A stretch of 64,000 nt of DNA from Lithodes maja (lineage: Eukaryota > Arthropoda > Malacostraca > Decapoda > Lithodidae), in assembly GCA_037953745.1 (NCBI GenBank), contig JBAKBP010013038.1, positions 1-64,000 of the forward strand, written 5' to 3'. A program made the position numbers and the translations under genes. A model generated the notes under the pieces. That model was not told the DNA's origin, ran no database searches, and was given only the letters and a program-made list of their open reading frames with translations. The first letter of the stretch is position 1. The number at the start of each line of letters is the position of its first letter. Of the stretch, positions 11,810-23,007 are shown one piece after another.

Positions 11810-12130
11810 ATTAACCAAGTTTAGTTAGGTTAATGAAAACAAATCCCAAGAAATATTTAAAATCCCTATTTTTTTTTCCACGGAGATAAAAAGTATATAG
11901 AAATTAAGCATATATTGATAGGAACTCAAAACTACCATTAGAAATTTGCTACCTATATTATTGAGTCTTGTATATTAACCTAAATATTTTAATATTGTTT
12001 AGGCAAACAATGCAAAGTTAAGACACTTAAAGAATAATAATCGAAAACACTAGTGAAAACTCTAAATAGTGCGCCCATATGCGTCTCGTCAATAGTGGTA
12101 CGCCCACTACTCTTAATCTTAACAATTATT
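11810..12130 (-). repeat. Right arm of the inverted repeat paired with 8850-9410
   Basis: GATAAAAAGTATATAGAAAT, GATAGGAACTCAAAACTACCATT and CGTCAATAGTGGTACGCCCAC are inverse complements of blocks in 8850-9410. Confidence 0.5.
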
Positions 12131-12654
12131 GTCTAAATATGTCAGTGCTTGCCTGATAGGAGGGGTATTTTAGGTTGTGGTAGAGTCTCCTAAACTGTAT
12201 ACTTGTAGGGTGTAAATATATATCTATGTCTACCAAGTTGTTAGTGATTTTATATAACATCTCTTGTCTGTGTATTGCTCTTGTTGCAAGTGAGTCTTAT
12301 CTAAAGTCTTGTTTGAGCAAAGTGACATGCATAGTGTATAATCAAGTCTGATCCAACTTGCAGCTTTGTTTTGTATGGCCTCTTAGTTTCTTTAAGTTAT
12401 TGTGAGGATCCCAGAATGTGTCAATATTCCAAGCGTGGCCAAACGAAAGTTTTATATGGTAGAATGTTTAAGTTTGAGTTACACTTTGCGAGATTGGCGC
12501 AGCAAGCCCAGGGCCTTATTCGCCTTTGCTCTGATGCTGCTAACGCGAGTGGTCCACCTCATGTCCGCCGATATATGTCTCCAAATATTTGCGAGAGGGA
12601 ACAGTATCTAGAATGGTGCCATGGAGTTTGTAGGAAAATGGGATGGTTTGGAAT
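12131..12654. other. Unassigned sequence
   Basis: A 105-codon plus-strand frame (12371-12688) and an overlapping 69-codon frame have no recognised features. Nothing is supported as a gene. Confidence 0.3.
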
Positions 12655-12984
12655 TATTCTACAATTGCACCTACAGTATACGAGCTAAACAAAGTATTAC
12701 TGTATTTAACAGGAAGGAACGAAGAGGTAAGTGATGTGGTATAGGTGGCAATATGCGGAAATGGATTATAACGGCATCCCGCCCCCTCTGACTCCCTTAC
12801 GAAAATCTAGTTACTCACTCCACCCCAACTGGAATTCGGTAAACCTAGTTATACTACCCCTCCCACACTACCCCCCCCACCACCTCCCCCCTTCAAAACA
12901 CTCCTAACGTGTTGTTGGATGGTTCAGCAAACGCGGAAACCGAGAAAAAAAAACTTAGTGAAAAAATTTATCACCAACCAGATG

Positions 12985-13318
12985 TTTTTCAGGTAATTTG
13001 TTTTTTTCTATTTTTTTTATTTGATATTCAGTGTAGTTTAATACAGAGGACCCGCATTTTAGTATTTTTAAACTAACCTTAAACTAACCTTAAACTAACC
13101 TTAAACTAACCTTAAACTAACCTTAAACTAACCTTAAACTAACCTTAAACTAACCTTAAACTAACCTTAAACTAACCTTAAACTAACCTTAAACTAACCT
13201 TAAACTAACCTTAAACTAACCTGTCTCGCGACTGTCTAAACCCAGCTCACGTTCCCAGTTTATGGGTGCGAGACGGTCTAAACCCAGCTCACGTTCCCAG
13301 TTTATGGGTTCGCGAAAG
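12985..13318 (+). repeat. Dispersed repeat with expanded 11-bp minisatellite (13070-13222)
   Basis: About 14 perfect or near-perfect head-to-tail copies of AAACTAACCTT lie at 13070-13222. They are followed by two copies of a roughly 47-bp unit containing GTCTAAACCCAGCTCACG and TTCCCAGTTTATGGGT. The sister copy at 1120-1330 has the same flanks but no array, so the array arose by local expansion. The unit contains CTAACC but is not the TTAGG telomere unit. Confidence 0.85.
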
Positions 13319-13383
13319 TTTGTAAGAAGTCAATGTATCCATTTAAAGTAAAATATAATTTTTCGCGCATCAAACCATACTAA

Positions 13384-15688
13384 AGGCCGCGTCATACAGA
13401 ACTCTAATCCACCAGAACCCACCGGAATGAATTCAAAAATGCAAATTTTAGCCACTTCCTCCCCATTCTGGTCTATTCTTGTAAGTGTTCTGGTTAGATT
13501 CTTTTCTTGAGTTTCGAGTGATGTTCTAGTAGTCACTCTATTGATCGAGTGAGTGACCAAATTTTAGTGCATGCGTTAACTTTCTAAGATTTATAGTGAA
13601 AAAACCGTTACAAATTATAGAGTTACATTCTAGTCTTATCCTGGTCGCATTCGAGTCTCATTCTACCTATTCTGGTTATGTTCTGATGTAATTTTTATAG
13701 TCTATGCCAACTCTAATTACTTTAATGCAACTCTATGCCACTGGATGACCATTTGATTATTCCACTTTAAAATTGAATGTATTGTTATGAGTTTAATATA
13801 ACTAATTAAGAATACAACTGGATGCAGACTAGAATAGGACTGGTAGAAGACTGCATACTGGCTTGATTTATCGTGTACACTGGATGTCGACTAACATGAC
13901 TAGAAGTACTAAAATACAAGTGGAATCCAACTAGAAGGTAACTGGAATACAACCAGAATATAACTACTAGGTGCGGCCCCAAATATATAACCGATTGAAA
14001 AATAAAAAATAAAAATAAAATATAAAATCGGCCCTATACGAGACCATTGTATTTAAAGTAGTACCTGGAATCAAGCTTACTAGTCTAACTCTCCACACCT
14101 TAACTCCGGCTTCCCCTCAGTTGGGTCTACCAATGAAAAGCGTTCTTCCTTCACCCCAGCTGTGAGAGTTAAGGGGGTAGGTTTACTTTTTAGTCTATTT
14201 TTTTTATTTAGCCTATAATTTTTTTGTTTTTACTTTCTTCGCTAGACATCCATCAAAACTTAAAAAACACAGATTAATTTGTAAATTTTTCGGTAGAAAA
14301 GTGTCCCAGCCGATGAACAGTTCCTCTTAAAGTTACAGGCTCGCTATCGCTCGCCAGGAAATAAACCTATGCCTAAATGGCACGAAAGTTCTTATTAACA
14401 AAGAAATAGGGCCATTTTGGAAAAATGTTATTTTTAATACCACGAATTTTCAGAGTTTTTTTATAAACTAAATAAGTCATTTGCATCAATATATAATATT
14501 TTTAATTAATTAGAAACTTCGGGAAAACCGATTTTCCCCATTAGGCCTATCGATCAATGTTGAGACACCCCCCAATAGTGATTTGAAAAGACATTAGCCT
14601 AACCTAGCAACCTTACCTAACCTAACCTAGTATTATGGGTGGGGGCTGCCGCCCCCACACCCCCGCTGGTTGAGTGCTCCCTTAAAAAAAAAAAAAATTT
14701 GGCCGTTTATTATACGAATGTGAAAGAAAGTTGATGAAGTCTATGGAGTTTACTCTGCAATTTTCAGCTTTATTGTAAATTGATAACGGGAAAGTCCCGT
14801 ATTGAGAACTTTGTTACGAAAATTAAATTTTAGTACCATACTTTTATATTAAGCCTTTCCGAGGGTTTAACACATTGTTCTTTACAGCTATCGATGACTG
14901 AAAGTACCGTATTGACAACCTTGTTACGAAAAAGAAATTTTAGTAAGATACTTTTTTATTATGTTTTGCCGAGGGTTAAAACAAATTTTCTTATGATCTT
15001 TTAGAGCATATAGATTCAATATTTATCTTAAAATATATAAACAAAATTTGTGGTATTAAAAGAACATTGAACCGCAATATTTTTTATAACTACAAACTAA
15101 TGGAATGAACTTCATAACATCTCAAAACTAATGGGGCTAAACATGAGGGAGAAGGGGGTCCAGAAAAACCCTATCTCCACCCCCCCCCCACTTCCCCTCG
15201 TGTACGTGATTGAACGTACTTATGTTGCCGTGGTGAGTGCCCCGTTACTACTAGTGTGCCTGTGAACCAATCTTCCCTTTATATACTCTAAGGTGCCTCA
15301 TCGAGTCACTTTCTGCCTATTCGAGTCACGTTCCACTTAAGTTCTTGTTACGTTCAACTTCGTTCCACTTACGTTAGACTTCACTTAATGTAATTCTGGT
15401 CATGATATACGGACATTCCGGGCTCATTCTTGTCATTCGAGTTGCATTCGACTTGGGATCGAATAGTCTTCTTTCCACATTCGGTTTCCTTAGTCACTCA
15501 CTGGTTAACATGGACTCATATTTAAGTTACATTCGAGTCCATCGAGTTAAGTTAGAGTTCCATTCCGGTCATTGAAGAGTCGCATTCTACTCTGAAGTCA
15601 CTATTAAGGCCGCGTAATTCTAGTCAATTCCGGTGAAAAGTTAGATTCCAGTGGGTTCTGGTGGATTAGAGTTCTGTTGACACGGCCT
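13384..15688. mobile_element. Non-autonomous Harbinger-like DNA element, TAA target duplication
   Basis: The left end AGGCCGCGTCATACAGAA and the right end TTCTGTTGACACGGCCT are inverted, and further inverted identity (AACTCTAATCCACCAGAACCCAC) extends about 50 bp inward. TAA lies at 13381-13383 and 15689-15691. A 3-bp TWA target duplication is typical of PIF/Harbinger elements. Subterminal zones are packed with short degenerate words: GACTAGAA and CTGGATGC types on the left (13800-13980), CGAGTCACGTTCC types on the right (15300-15600), as expected for transposase-binding repeats. No transposase frame is visible; the interior holds copies of other repeats (14590-14690, 14740-15080). The 76-codon minus-strand frame at 13330-13560 runs across the TIR and is not supported. 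Confidence 0.7.
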
Positions 15689-16029
15689 TAAGTCTACTAC
15701 TAATAATATTAACCCATTAGTAACAGAATAGCGACAAAATTGGGGTAGTATAACTGTAGATTTATCGGCAAGGTAGTTTGGTTAGGCTAATGTCTCTGAA
15801 ACATTGTAAAATCAGTGTCAGATCTAGATTGATACTTTTTTTCAGAGGGGGGCGGAATGACCTTATAATCCATTTCCGCACATTGCCACCTATACCACAT
15901 CACTTCCCTCTTCGTACCTTCCTGTTAAATACAATAAAAATTTGTTTAGCTCTTATAGGTGTAATCATAGAAATTTACCGATAGTTTTATTCGATCGGGT
16001 GAATCTGATATGGCGAAATTTGTCACGTT

Positions 16030-16300
16030 CGGCCCATTAGTTTGGTGATTTTAAGAACTTTCACCTCATTTCCTTAGTGTAATTTAAGTGTATTTTTTTT
16101 CTTGCCGAGCGATAGCGAGCCTGAATTATAGTAGTAAACTGCCTTCGGCCGAGACACTTTTCCATCGAAAAATGTACAGATTTTCAGGGGGGGGGGGGGG
16201 GGGGGGGAGATTGAAGGGTTCCTTTAAGCTCGATGAACGTGTAGGGAGGAAACTAAAACAGAAAATAATAATAATAATTATAAACTATAAATAAGTAGGC
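16030..16300. repeat. Inverted repeat fragment with 21-G tract
   Basis: CTTGCCGAGCGATAGCGAGCCTG near 16104 is the inverse of CAGGCTCGCTATCGCTCGCCAGG near 14337, and TTTTCCATCGAAAAATGTA matches inverted sequence near 14285. A run of 21 G occupies 16187-16207. Confidence 0.5.
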
Positions 16301-18195
16301 AAATAAATATGCCCATCAACCCTTAACAAACAACCTGACTATCCTTACCTTAAGAACGGTGAACATCGCACAAAGTACTCCCACCACTAATCCCACGATC
16401 TCCTTCACTCCACGGACAACGACAGAATGAAATACTTCGAACCAAGCGTGACTAATGAAGCTGCGGTTCTTTACCTGGGTTCGTGTTTCGGTTTGCTCGA
16501 ACAGAAAGGGTCGCTGAGAGTCTGCTGTTGATGAGTAAAGCAACGAGCCTGAACACCATGAGGGGTAACCGAGCAACAAGATTGATACCTGAGGCTTGGC
16601 AACTTTCGTATTTTCGTTGTTGTTGTTGTTGTCGTTGTTGTCGAGCTCACGTCGCGTCCATACGCTTGATGGCGTTAGTGTCGATCTGCATCGTCTGCAT
16701 GTCATCAGCATAGCTATATAATTAGGGAGTGCATAACGTTTGAGCTTAAAATGCAAACACATAAGTTTGGATTCCCAATTAAGATAACTATCGTAATAAT
16801 ATAGATAAATTATGTTGGGAGACGAATAAAATAATTTTGACAAATAAGAACCATCCATTTCAGCAGATGTCAGACGGACTCACGGAGGTAGGGGTGATGT
16901 TGATGTTAAGTTAATATTGTCTTTATCTCTCCTGAAAAAGGGATTAATGCTGGTCCTTATGTCTCACCGAAAACCAAGGCCCTCTCTTAGATGTATATAT
17001 GAGGAAAGAAACGACCCAATAATTATAGTTTCCCTACAGCAAGTGAAAGGTAGATTTTGCTGAAGGCAGGTAATCTAAACATTAGCATATCGTGAAATAC
17101 TTAGGGTGACGTAGCCTATATCTCGATCAGTCACTTTTCTTATATCTCACTGCTCTGTATTAACATTATCCATGTTTACCTAATACCTTATTGTTTTTAT
17201 CTACAGATCGGTGTAACTTGTGGATTTGTGCCAGTGTTCAGCTGAGGAGTTCATACATCCATAAACTAATCTAAATAAACAGAACAATAATTATTTATTG
17301 TGTTATTATCCTTTCACATGTTATAATAGGGATCCGACATGAAACTACTTTTAATGATGTGTTAAACGCTATATATAGCATAATAATGCAGTCTTGTAGG
17401 TTATAATATAATTGTGCTCACAGCTGTTTAGGATATGTTTCGTGATTATATATTCCTATTACAGACATTAGGGCGATTAGGCTATGCGTAAATTATAAAG
17501 CATTCGTGGTTAATTTCAATTGTTTAATGTGAGGAAATTAATTATTTATAGCCTATTCTCTTACCTCCTTCAATATTTAATGACCAAATACACAATGACT
17601 AACAAATGTCAAATTTAAAGATAATCACCCAAGCTTTGGTTATGACCTACCCGTACTATTGATATAATATGGGTTTATTTGATTATAGTGCATACATAAT
17701 ACTCTGATGTAAACCAACTCAATCCTATAGGATACAATTTCAATATAATGTTACTGGTCGCTTTATATGAATATGTTATTACATTGGTCACTACAATACA
17801 TACTTTGTCAGTCCGAAATTACGTTTTCGCAGTTAATTTTGAATATCCTGATAGCGAATAAACATTTCTAATTGATTTGAATGTGTTTATTCCTCTTACA
17901 GTCATTTATGAATAGAAAATGTCTGTAAATGCCATATTCAAATGCGTAGAATCAACCTGAGCAGCGCTTGATAATCATAAAACTGCGAAAATGTAGTTTT
18001 GACCAGACTAGAGGACTAGTATCGTATATATCATGGTAGACTAATAGACTTATTATAGTAGAGGTGATGAGGTAAATATTTTCATAACGAACAAACAATG
18101 ATACAGTAGCCTACTATCATTTGGTATGTTATATAACAGTGGCGATTCTGACATTAGTAAAGTGCGTAGCGAGGATTGCTTAGCCTAAAGTAAAC
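16301..18195. other. AT-rich stretch, no gene; small inverted repeat at 17820-18003
   Basis: A 180-codon minus-strand frame (16316-16858) includes an Asn run encoded by a GTT microsatellite (16616-16645) and shows no domain; I do not call it. At 17820-18003, ACGTTTTCGCAGTTAATTTT is roughly inverted to AAAACTGCGAAAATGTAGTT, giving a possible 180-bp MITE whose GCGAAAAC core resembles the TIRs just downstream. Confidence 0.4.
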
Positions 18196-18198
18196 TAT

Positions 18199-18675
18199 AG
18201 GCGCGTTTTCGCGAGCTTTTTATGGGCCTGGGTCGATCTGTGTGTACCCAGGTTGACCCAGGCCTGTTTCTGTTTTCGCGATTTTGAGACTGGTCTGACC
18301 TAAAGATCGAGAAAATTGCGCCTGACTTTACCCAGGCTGGAATACGGCCCTCTGATTGGCCAAGATATTTAAAAATGGCTGCTCCAATAAATAGGCACTG
18401 ATAGAGAATATTCTACCTTTGTTTTTCTCTATTCTGAATTATAATATTGGCATGCGAAAAAATATGAAAATACATGCAATATGAGATAATTCAACAACAT
18501 ATCAATGTGTTAGACAAGGACAATTAGGTATATTCCCTTAAAAAACAATATTAGTCCCCTAAATAAATCCTATATTCCCACTAAAACTTCTAAGACCGCA
18601 TGTAGTCCTACTGGGCAAAACATCCAAGATTTTGTGAAAAAAGCAAAGCACTCGCATTACTGCGAAAACGCGCCT
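18199..18675 (+). mobile_element. TIR element (AGGCGCGTTTTCGC family), copy 1
   Basis: The left end AGGCGCGTTTTCGCGAG and the right end CTGCGAAAACGCGCCT form inverted termini about 16 bp long. Subterminal sequence is rich in CCTGGGT/ACCCAGG words. The same sequence recurs inverted in the element at 18679-22591. Relative to that copy, this one lacks about 250 bp next to its right terminus. No coding content. Confidence 0.75.
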
Positions 18676-18912
18676 CAAAGGCGCGTTTTCGCGAGACAAT
18701 TAACCTAGGTACACTCAGGTATACCTGGGTTAGCTCGGTTTTCCCGAGTCCCTGTACCTAGGTGTACCTAGGTCGACCCAGTCCCAGTGGATGTTTTCGC
18801 GAGCCAGTGACGTCATCTGGGACTGGGTGTACCTGGGTAAAGTCAGCCCTGGGGTCCGAGTTGGGCTGGGTTGACCTGGGTGATGCTGATGTCACTTATG
18901 ACAACAGGCAAG

Positions 18913-19026
18913 ATGGCGGAAAATGTTGGGTACGGTGAAGAACTCGTTCCCAGTGATGCGTGTGCTTGGCTTTTTTCACAAGATCTTGGATTTTTTGCCC
19001 TGACCATGCTATCTTGGAAGTTTTAG
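18913..19026 (+). CDS. Short ORF in TIR element, function unknown
   Basis: A 37-codon frame starts at an ATG in good eukaryotic context (CAAGATGG) just inside the subterminal repeats. It begins MAENVGYGEELVPSDACAW and stops at TAG 19024-19026. It could be the remnant first exon of the element's lost transposase or accessory protein, or chance. In copy 1 the corresponding start region is deleted. Confidence 0.25.
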   Translation: MAENVGYGEELVPSDACAWLFSQDLGFFALTMLSWKF

Positions 19027-19149
19027 TAGGGATCTAGGATTTATCTAGGGGAGTTAATATTGTTGATTTTGAGGGGATATACCTTGTCCTTATCTAACAC
19101 ATTGATGTGTTGTTGTTTTTTTCTCATTTTCTATCTATCTATCTATCTA

Positions 19150-21321
19150 TTGCCTGACGCCGTGATCCCCGAAGGGTTGGCCACGAACAAACCGCCCCCA
19201 TGCACCTCTGTCCCCAGTCAGTCGACGCTCCTCCCCCCAAGCAGCACCGCCTTCGTTCATGTACTTCCTCACTCCATCCTTCCACCTCTCATTCGGTCTA
19301 CTTCTCCCTCTCTGTCCCTCCACCTCGCTCTCTTACACCCTCTTAGTCATTCTCTCGCTTTCCATACGTTCCATATGGCCGAACCATCTCAAGTTGTTCC
19401 TTTTCACACTTTCCAGCACATCTACCTCCACACCACACCTCCTTCTTACTTCCTCATTATTCTGTCTATCCCTCCATGTAACTCCGCACGCACTCCTTAA
19501 GTAATTCATTTCCACTGCTCTCACTCTTGGTCTGAGTCTCTCAACCAACGTCCATGCTTCGCTTCCGTAAGTCAGTGTCGGGATTACCACACTGTCATGC
19601 AAGGACTTCTTCACTTCCATACTGACCACCCAATTCCTTGTTACTGCTTTTAGCGTTCCTACAACCCTCTTCCCCTGTTGTACCCTCTCCCGCACTTCTT
19701 CATCCATAGTCCCATCTTTACTCAACACACTGCCCAGATACTTAAAAGAGTTGACGATCTCCATAGCCTGACTGTTCAGCTTCACCTCACACTCTGTGAC
19801 TTCACCCCTTTCGAAGACCATAACTTTGCTCTTCCCCGCATTTACCTTCAAATTTCCTTTTTCGCACACTGTTTCAAACTCATTTATCAGACCCTGCAAC
19901 TCCCATTCATTATCACTCATCAGAACTGTATCATCCGCAAACAGCAGTATAGGTAGCTTCCACTCAATTCCCTCCCTTTTCAGCGGTACACCATCATCCA
20001 CTGCTCTTGATAGTATTTCTTTCATGACTCCATCCATATATACAGTAAACAACCACGGGGACATCACACACCCCTGTTTCAAACCAACATTCAGGTCAAA
20101 GAACTCGCTCTGCTCACTCTCCACACGTACTGCCGCCTTTGCACCCTCATACATGTTCTTCACTGCTTTCAGCAGCTTGCCCTCTACTCCGTATATTCTA
20201 AGTACTTTCCACAAACCTTCTCTAGCCACTCTATCATAGGCCTTCTCCAAGTCCATAAAGGCAACATACACCTTTGGTTTCTTCTCCAGATATTTCTCCA
20301 CAACACAATTCAGGGTAAAAATCTGATCTACACATCCTCTTCCCTTCCTAAAACCTCCCTGCTCGTCGTCTATCCATTTCTCCGTTCTCACTCTCACTCT
20401 CTCAATCACTACCCTACTGTATACCTTCCCTACTACGCTTAGAAGACATATTCCTCAGTGGTTACCACACACTCCTCTTTCCCCTTTGCCATTATATAGG
20501 GGGACTATTATGCCAGTCTTCCAGTCATCAGGTGCACTCCCCTTCTCCCATGCTAGTTTGCACATTTTCCATACCCATTCTATCACTATCTCACCACCAT
20601 ACCTCAACATTTCCCCACACACTCCATCTGTTCCTGGTGCTTTCCCCAACTTCACTCTTTTCATGGCTTCCCACACTTCTGACCTCCTGATCCCCACCTC
20701 CTCCTCCATTACTTCTCTTCTTCTCCCTCCCATACCATATCCAGCTATGTTTGCTGGCTCTTCATTCCTTACATTTAGCAACTCATTGAAGTACTTCCTC
20801 CATCTTTCGACTCTCTCTTGCTTCTCGGCTAGCATTCTCCCATTCTTATCTTGCACACCCTTACTGTTTCCCTTGCTACCTTCCCTAACTTTCTTGACTT
20901 CTTTCCAGAACAGTTTCTTACTCTCCCTCCATTTTACACTCAGATTCCTTCCAAATTCCTCATCTACTCTTCTCTTACTTTCCTTCACCACCCTCTTACT
21001 CTCCACGTATCTCGCTCGTTTCTGTCTCTCGAAATCTTCATTCCCTCTACTACCCAACCACTCTCTATATGCTTTCTTCTTTTCTTCCACAGCTATTCTT
21101 ACCTCTTCTGTCCACCATGCTGTACCTTTCACTCCCCTCCCTCTTCTCCTCACTCCACACACCTCCTCACATGCTGCACAGATCTCATCCTTAAACACCT
21201 TACTCATCTCCTCCACTTCCTCCATAACTTCCAGGTCGAACCCACCTAGTCGTCTTTCCACTGCTCTCCTGTACTCCTCCCTGACTTCCTCCTCCTGCAA
21301 CCTCTCCACCCTCCTCACCAT
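19150..21321 (-). pseudogene. RTE-like reverse transcriptase, one nonsense codon and a broken 3' end
   Basis: Two long frames (20455-21321 and 19333-20409) are in the same phase and are separated by a single in-frame TGA near 20457, which looks like a CGA-to-TGA change. The first carries a coiled, basic linker and the RT fingers motif LGKAPGTDGVCGEML. The second carries GGFRKGRGCVDQ, the palm motif VGLKQGCVMSPWLF, the catalytic FADDTVLM box and the C-terminal YGSEAWTL and RWFGHMERM blocks. The frame breaks after 19333, although coding-like sequence continues to the tail. An RT primes reverse transcription on nicked target DNA in this class of element. The copy is inactive as read. Confidence 0.85.
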
Positions 21322-21333
21322 CCCACCCTCCTC

Positions 21334-22115
21334 TCACCTCCCTCCAGCTCTCCTCACCCACTTCTTTTGTATCCTAACCTTAGCTACCACTACATAATGA
21401 TCAGACAGACCCCCTCCAATACCCCTATACACCCTAGCATCCATCACAGATGTCTTCATTCGTTCATCCACACATACATAATCAATCAATGACTTTCGTT
21501 CCACCATTGTCTTATCCTTCATCGTCAACATCCGTTACCCTGTGGATCATTCTGTGTCGAAAGAAGGTGTTGGCTATCCACAGCCTCCTCCCCACACATA
21601 CGTCCACAAGTGCACTACCATTCCCATTCACCTCTGATGGTACCCCCACCCTCCCACCACTCCCTCAACTTTCCTATCACCCACCTTACCATTCATATCC
21701 CCAATCAGAAATATTCTTTCGTTCTTGTCAAACTTCTCCAGGCACGCCTCCACATTCATCCCGAACTCCTCTTTCTTTCTTTCAAGTATATCCTCTGTCG
21801 GGGCATGCACGCATACAATCACCCACGTTTGTATTCCTACTTTCATTCTCACCCACACAATCCTTGAACCCACAGACCCATACTCTCTTACACATTCCTT
21901 CCATTTGCTACTTACAAACAAACATGCACCTTCTCTTGCTGTTCATTAACTCACTGCAGCACACACACCCATTCCACACTCCCACTCTCTCACATCTGAA
22001 CCTTTCCATTTGGTCTCTGTCATTCCACATACATCCAGCCTGGCATTCACTAACACTTTCAGAACCTCTCTCTCTTTTGTGCCATCATTCATGCCACTAA
22101 CATTCCACGTAGCCA
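21334..22115 (-). pseudogene. AP-type endonuclease domain of the RTE-like LINE, fragmented
   Basis: The domain begins at an ATG at 22115 with MATWNVSGMND, the usual TWNV start of LINE AP endonucleases, followed by DVCGMTETK (catalytic Glu). It then breaks; 21921-21628 retains the VCVHAPTED and FLIGDMNGKVG blocks, and 21531-21334 retains IDYVCVDERM and the terminal GLSDHYVVV (catalytic SDH). At least two frame changes separate these pieces. The enzyme would nick chromosomal DNA to start insertion. It lies directly upstream of the RT in the same orientation. Confidence 0.8.
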
Positions 22116-22594
22116 TTCTCAAAATGTCCGAAGGAATGTCCTTAGTCGGTCATGGTTCGTCAACGTAGGTTCCGTCCGCATCCGAAGCTCTTCGTTTGTT
22201 TTTCTTTGCTTAGATATTTTTTCCGGGTCGGGGTCGCAAGCCCACCGACCCAACCTCTTTAGTCACCTCTTACGACACGCAGAAGGCACGTGGGGCATAA
22301 TCTATTCCCATATTGCATGTATTTTTAATAATTTTTTTCATGCCATAATAATATTCAGAATAGAGAAACAAAGGTAGAAAATCCTCTATCAGTGCCTCTT
22401 TATTGGAACAGCCATATTGAAATGACATAGCCAATCAGAGAGCCATAATCCAGCCTGCATAAAGTCAGGCTCAATTTTCCCAATCTTTAGGTCAGACCAG
22501 TCTCAAAATCGAGAAAACAAAAACAGGCCTGGGTCGACCTGGGTAGATCCAGGTTGACCCAGGCCCATAAAAAGCTCGCAAAAACGCGCCTTAT

Positions 22595-23007
22595 CAATAT
22601 TGAATACAGTAGCTGTGTGAAGTATGGAGATAAATCCCCTAGATTTTGTTCACCAATATTAGTACCGCATCCATACATTGGATGGCGTTGGTTGCAGCCT
22701 CAAATCGATGCCAGACTCGCTATCTATGGTATCATTTATTTTTAATGGGAGGCATAGGAAGTTTCCTATCTCCCTTATATATTCTCTGGAGTAAAGAAAC
22801 AAGGGACTGGAGTTCTCGAAAAGGGGCTCCATTCCTGACGCTATTCTTGACTTGCAGTGTGTTGGCTAAATATTCCAGAAAGGTTGATAGCCTCTGAAAT
22901 CCTATTATAACTAATGAGTGAAGAACGTGGTATAGCTGTTCCTTGATAATAACCATTATATTTCCATCAGGACCATTACAGTGCTATTAACCAAAAAGAT
23001 ATCTTCC
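22595..23007. other. Unassigned spacer
   Basis: Overlapping frames of 63-83 codons on both strands (22554-22956) lack recognisable motifs. GTGCTATTAACC near 22981 resembles the TTAA context seen elsewhere but no element end was found there. Confidence 0.35.

Larger units (their letters stand above)
12655..15965. repeat. Outer hairpin arms 12655-12860 and 15735-15965
   Basis: GAGCTAAACAAA, TATTTAACAGGAAGG, AAGTGATGTGGTATAGGTGGCA, GCGGAAATGGATTATAA and TTATACTACCCC in the left arm all recur inverted in the right arm, with a common centre near 14300. The loop is filled by a dispersed repeat (12985-13318) and the Harbinger-like element (13384-15688), which probably entered an older foldback element. 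Two C-rich tracts lie at 12865-12895. Confidence 0.55.
19127..22305 (-). mobile_element. RTE-like LINE, degraded, nearly full length
   Basis: Reading on the minus strand, the element runs from an untranslated leader (about 22305) through an endonuclease (from about 22115) and reverse transcriptase to a (ATAG)n tail at 19127-19149. A microsatellite tail in place of poly-A, the endonuclease-RT fusion and the C-terminal block with the YGSEAWTL and RWFGHMERM motifs fit the RTE clade. It interrupts the TIR element: the sequence CTCATATTGCATG of the intact copy is divided between CTCAT on the left and CCCATATTGCATG on the right, suggesting a very short target duplication. Confidence 0.75.
18679..22591 (-). 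mobile_element. TIR element (AGGCGCGTTTTCGC family), copy 2, split by a LINE
   Basis: The left end AGGCGCGTTTTCGCGAG lies only 3 bp (CAA) from the end of copy 1, and the right end is AAAACGCGCCT at 22591. Segments 18930-19126 and 22305-22591 match copy 1 in inverse orientation (for example CAGACCAGTCTCAAAATCG and GTCCTTATCTAACACATTGAT). The 19127-22305 gap is a LINE. The pair of copies is bracketed by TAT at 18196-18198 and 22592-22594, a possible target duplication for the joined unit. The left 250 bp (18695-18930) carry dense CCTAGGT/ACCTGGGT repeats. Confidence 0.7.

Noticed and set aside
13070..13222. CRISPR-like regular repeat
   Set aside because: Units are contiguous 11-mers without spacers, in a eukaryotic context; it is a minisatellite.
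16316..16858. 180-codon minus-strand frame as a host gene
   Set aside because: Contains a microsatellite-encoded Asn run, no domain and no splice context that I can support.
19060..19500. 146-codon plus-strand frame, and the 216-codon frame at 21450-22100
   Set aside because: Antisense shadows of the RTE-like LINE; no motifs of their own.
20486..21397. 303-codon plus-strand frame
   Set aside because: It is antisense to the RTE-like RT; its Ser/Leu/Thr-rich composition reflects the complement of an Arg/Glu/Lys-rich coding strand.
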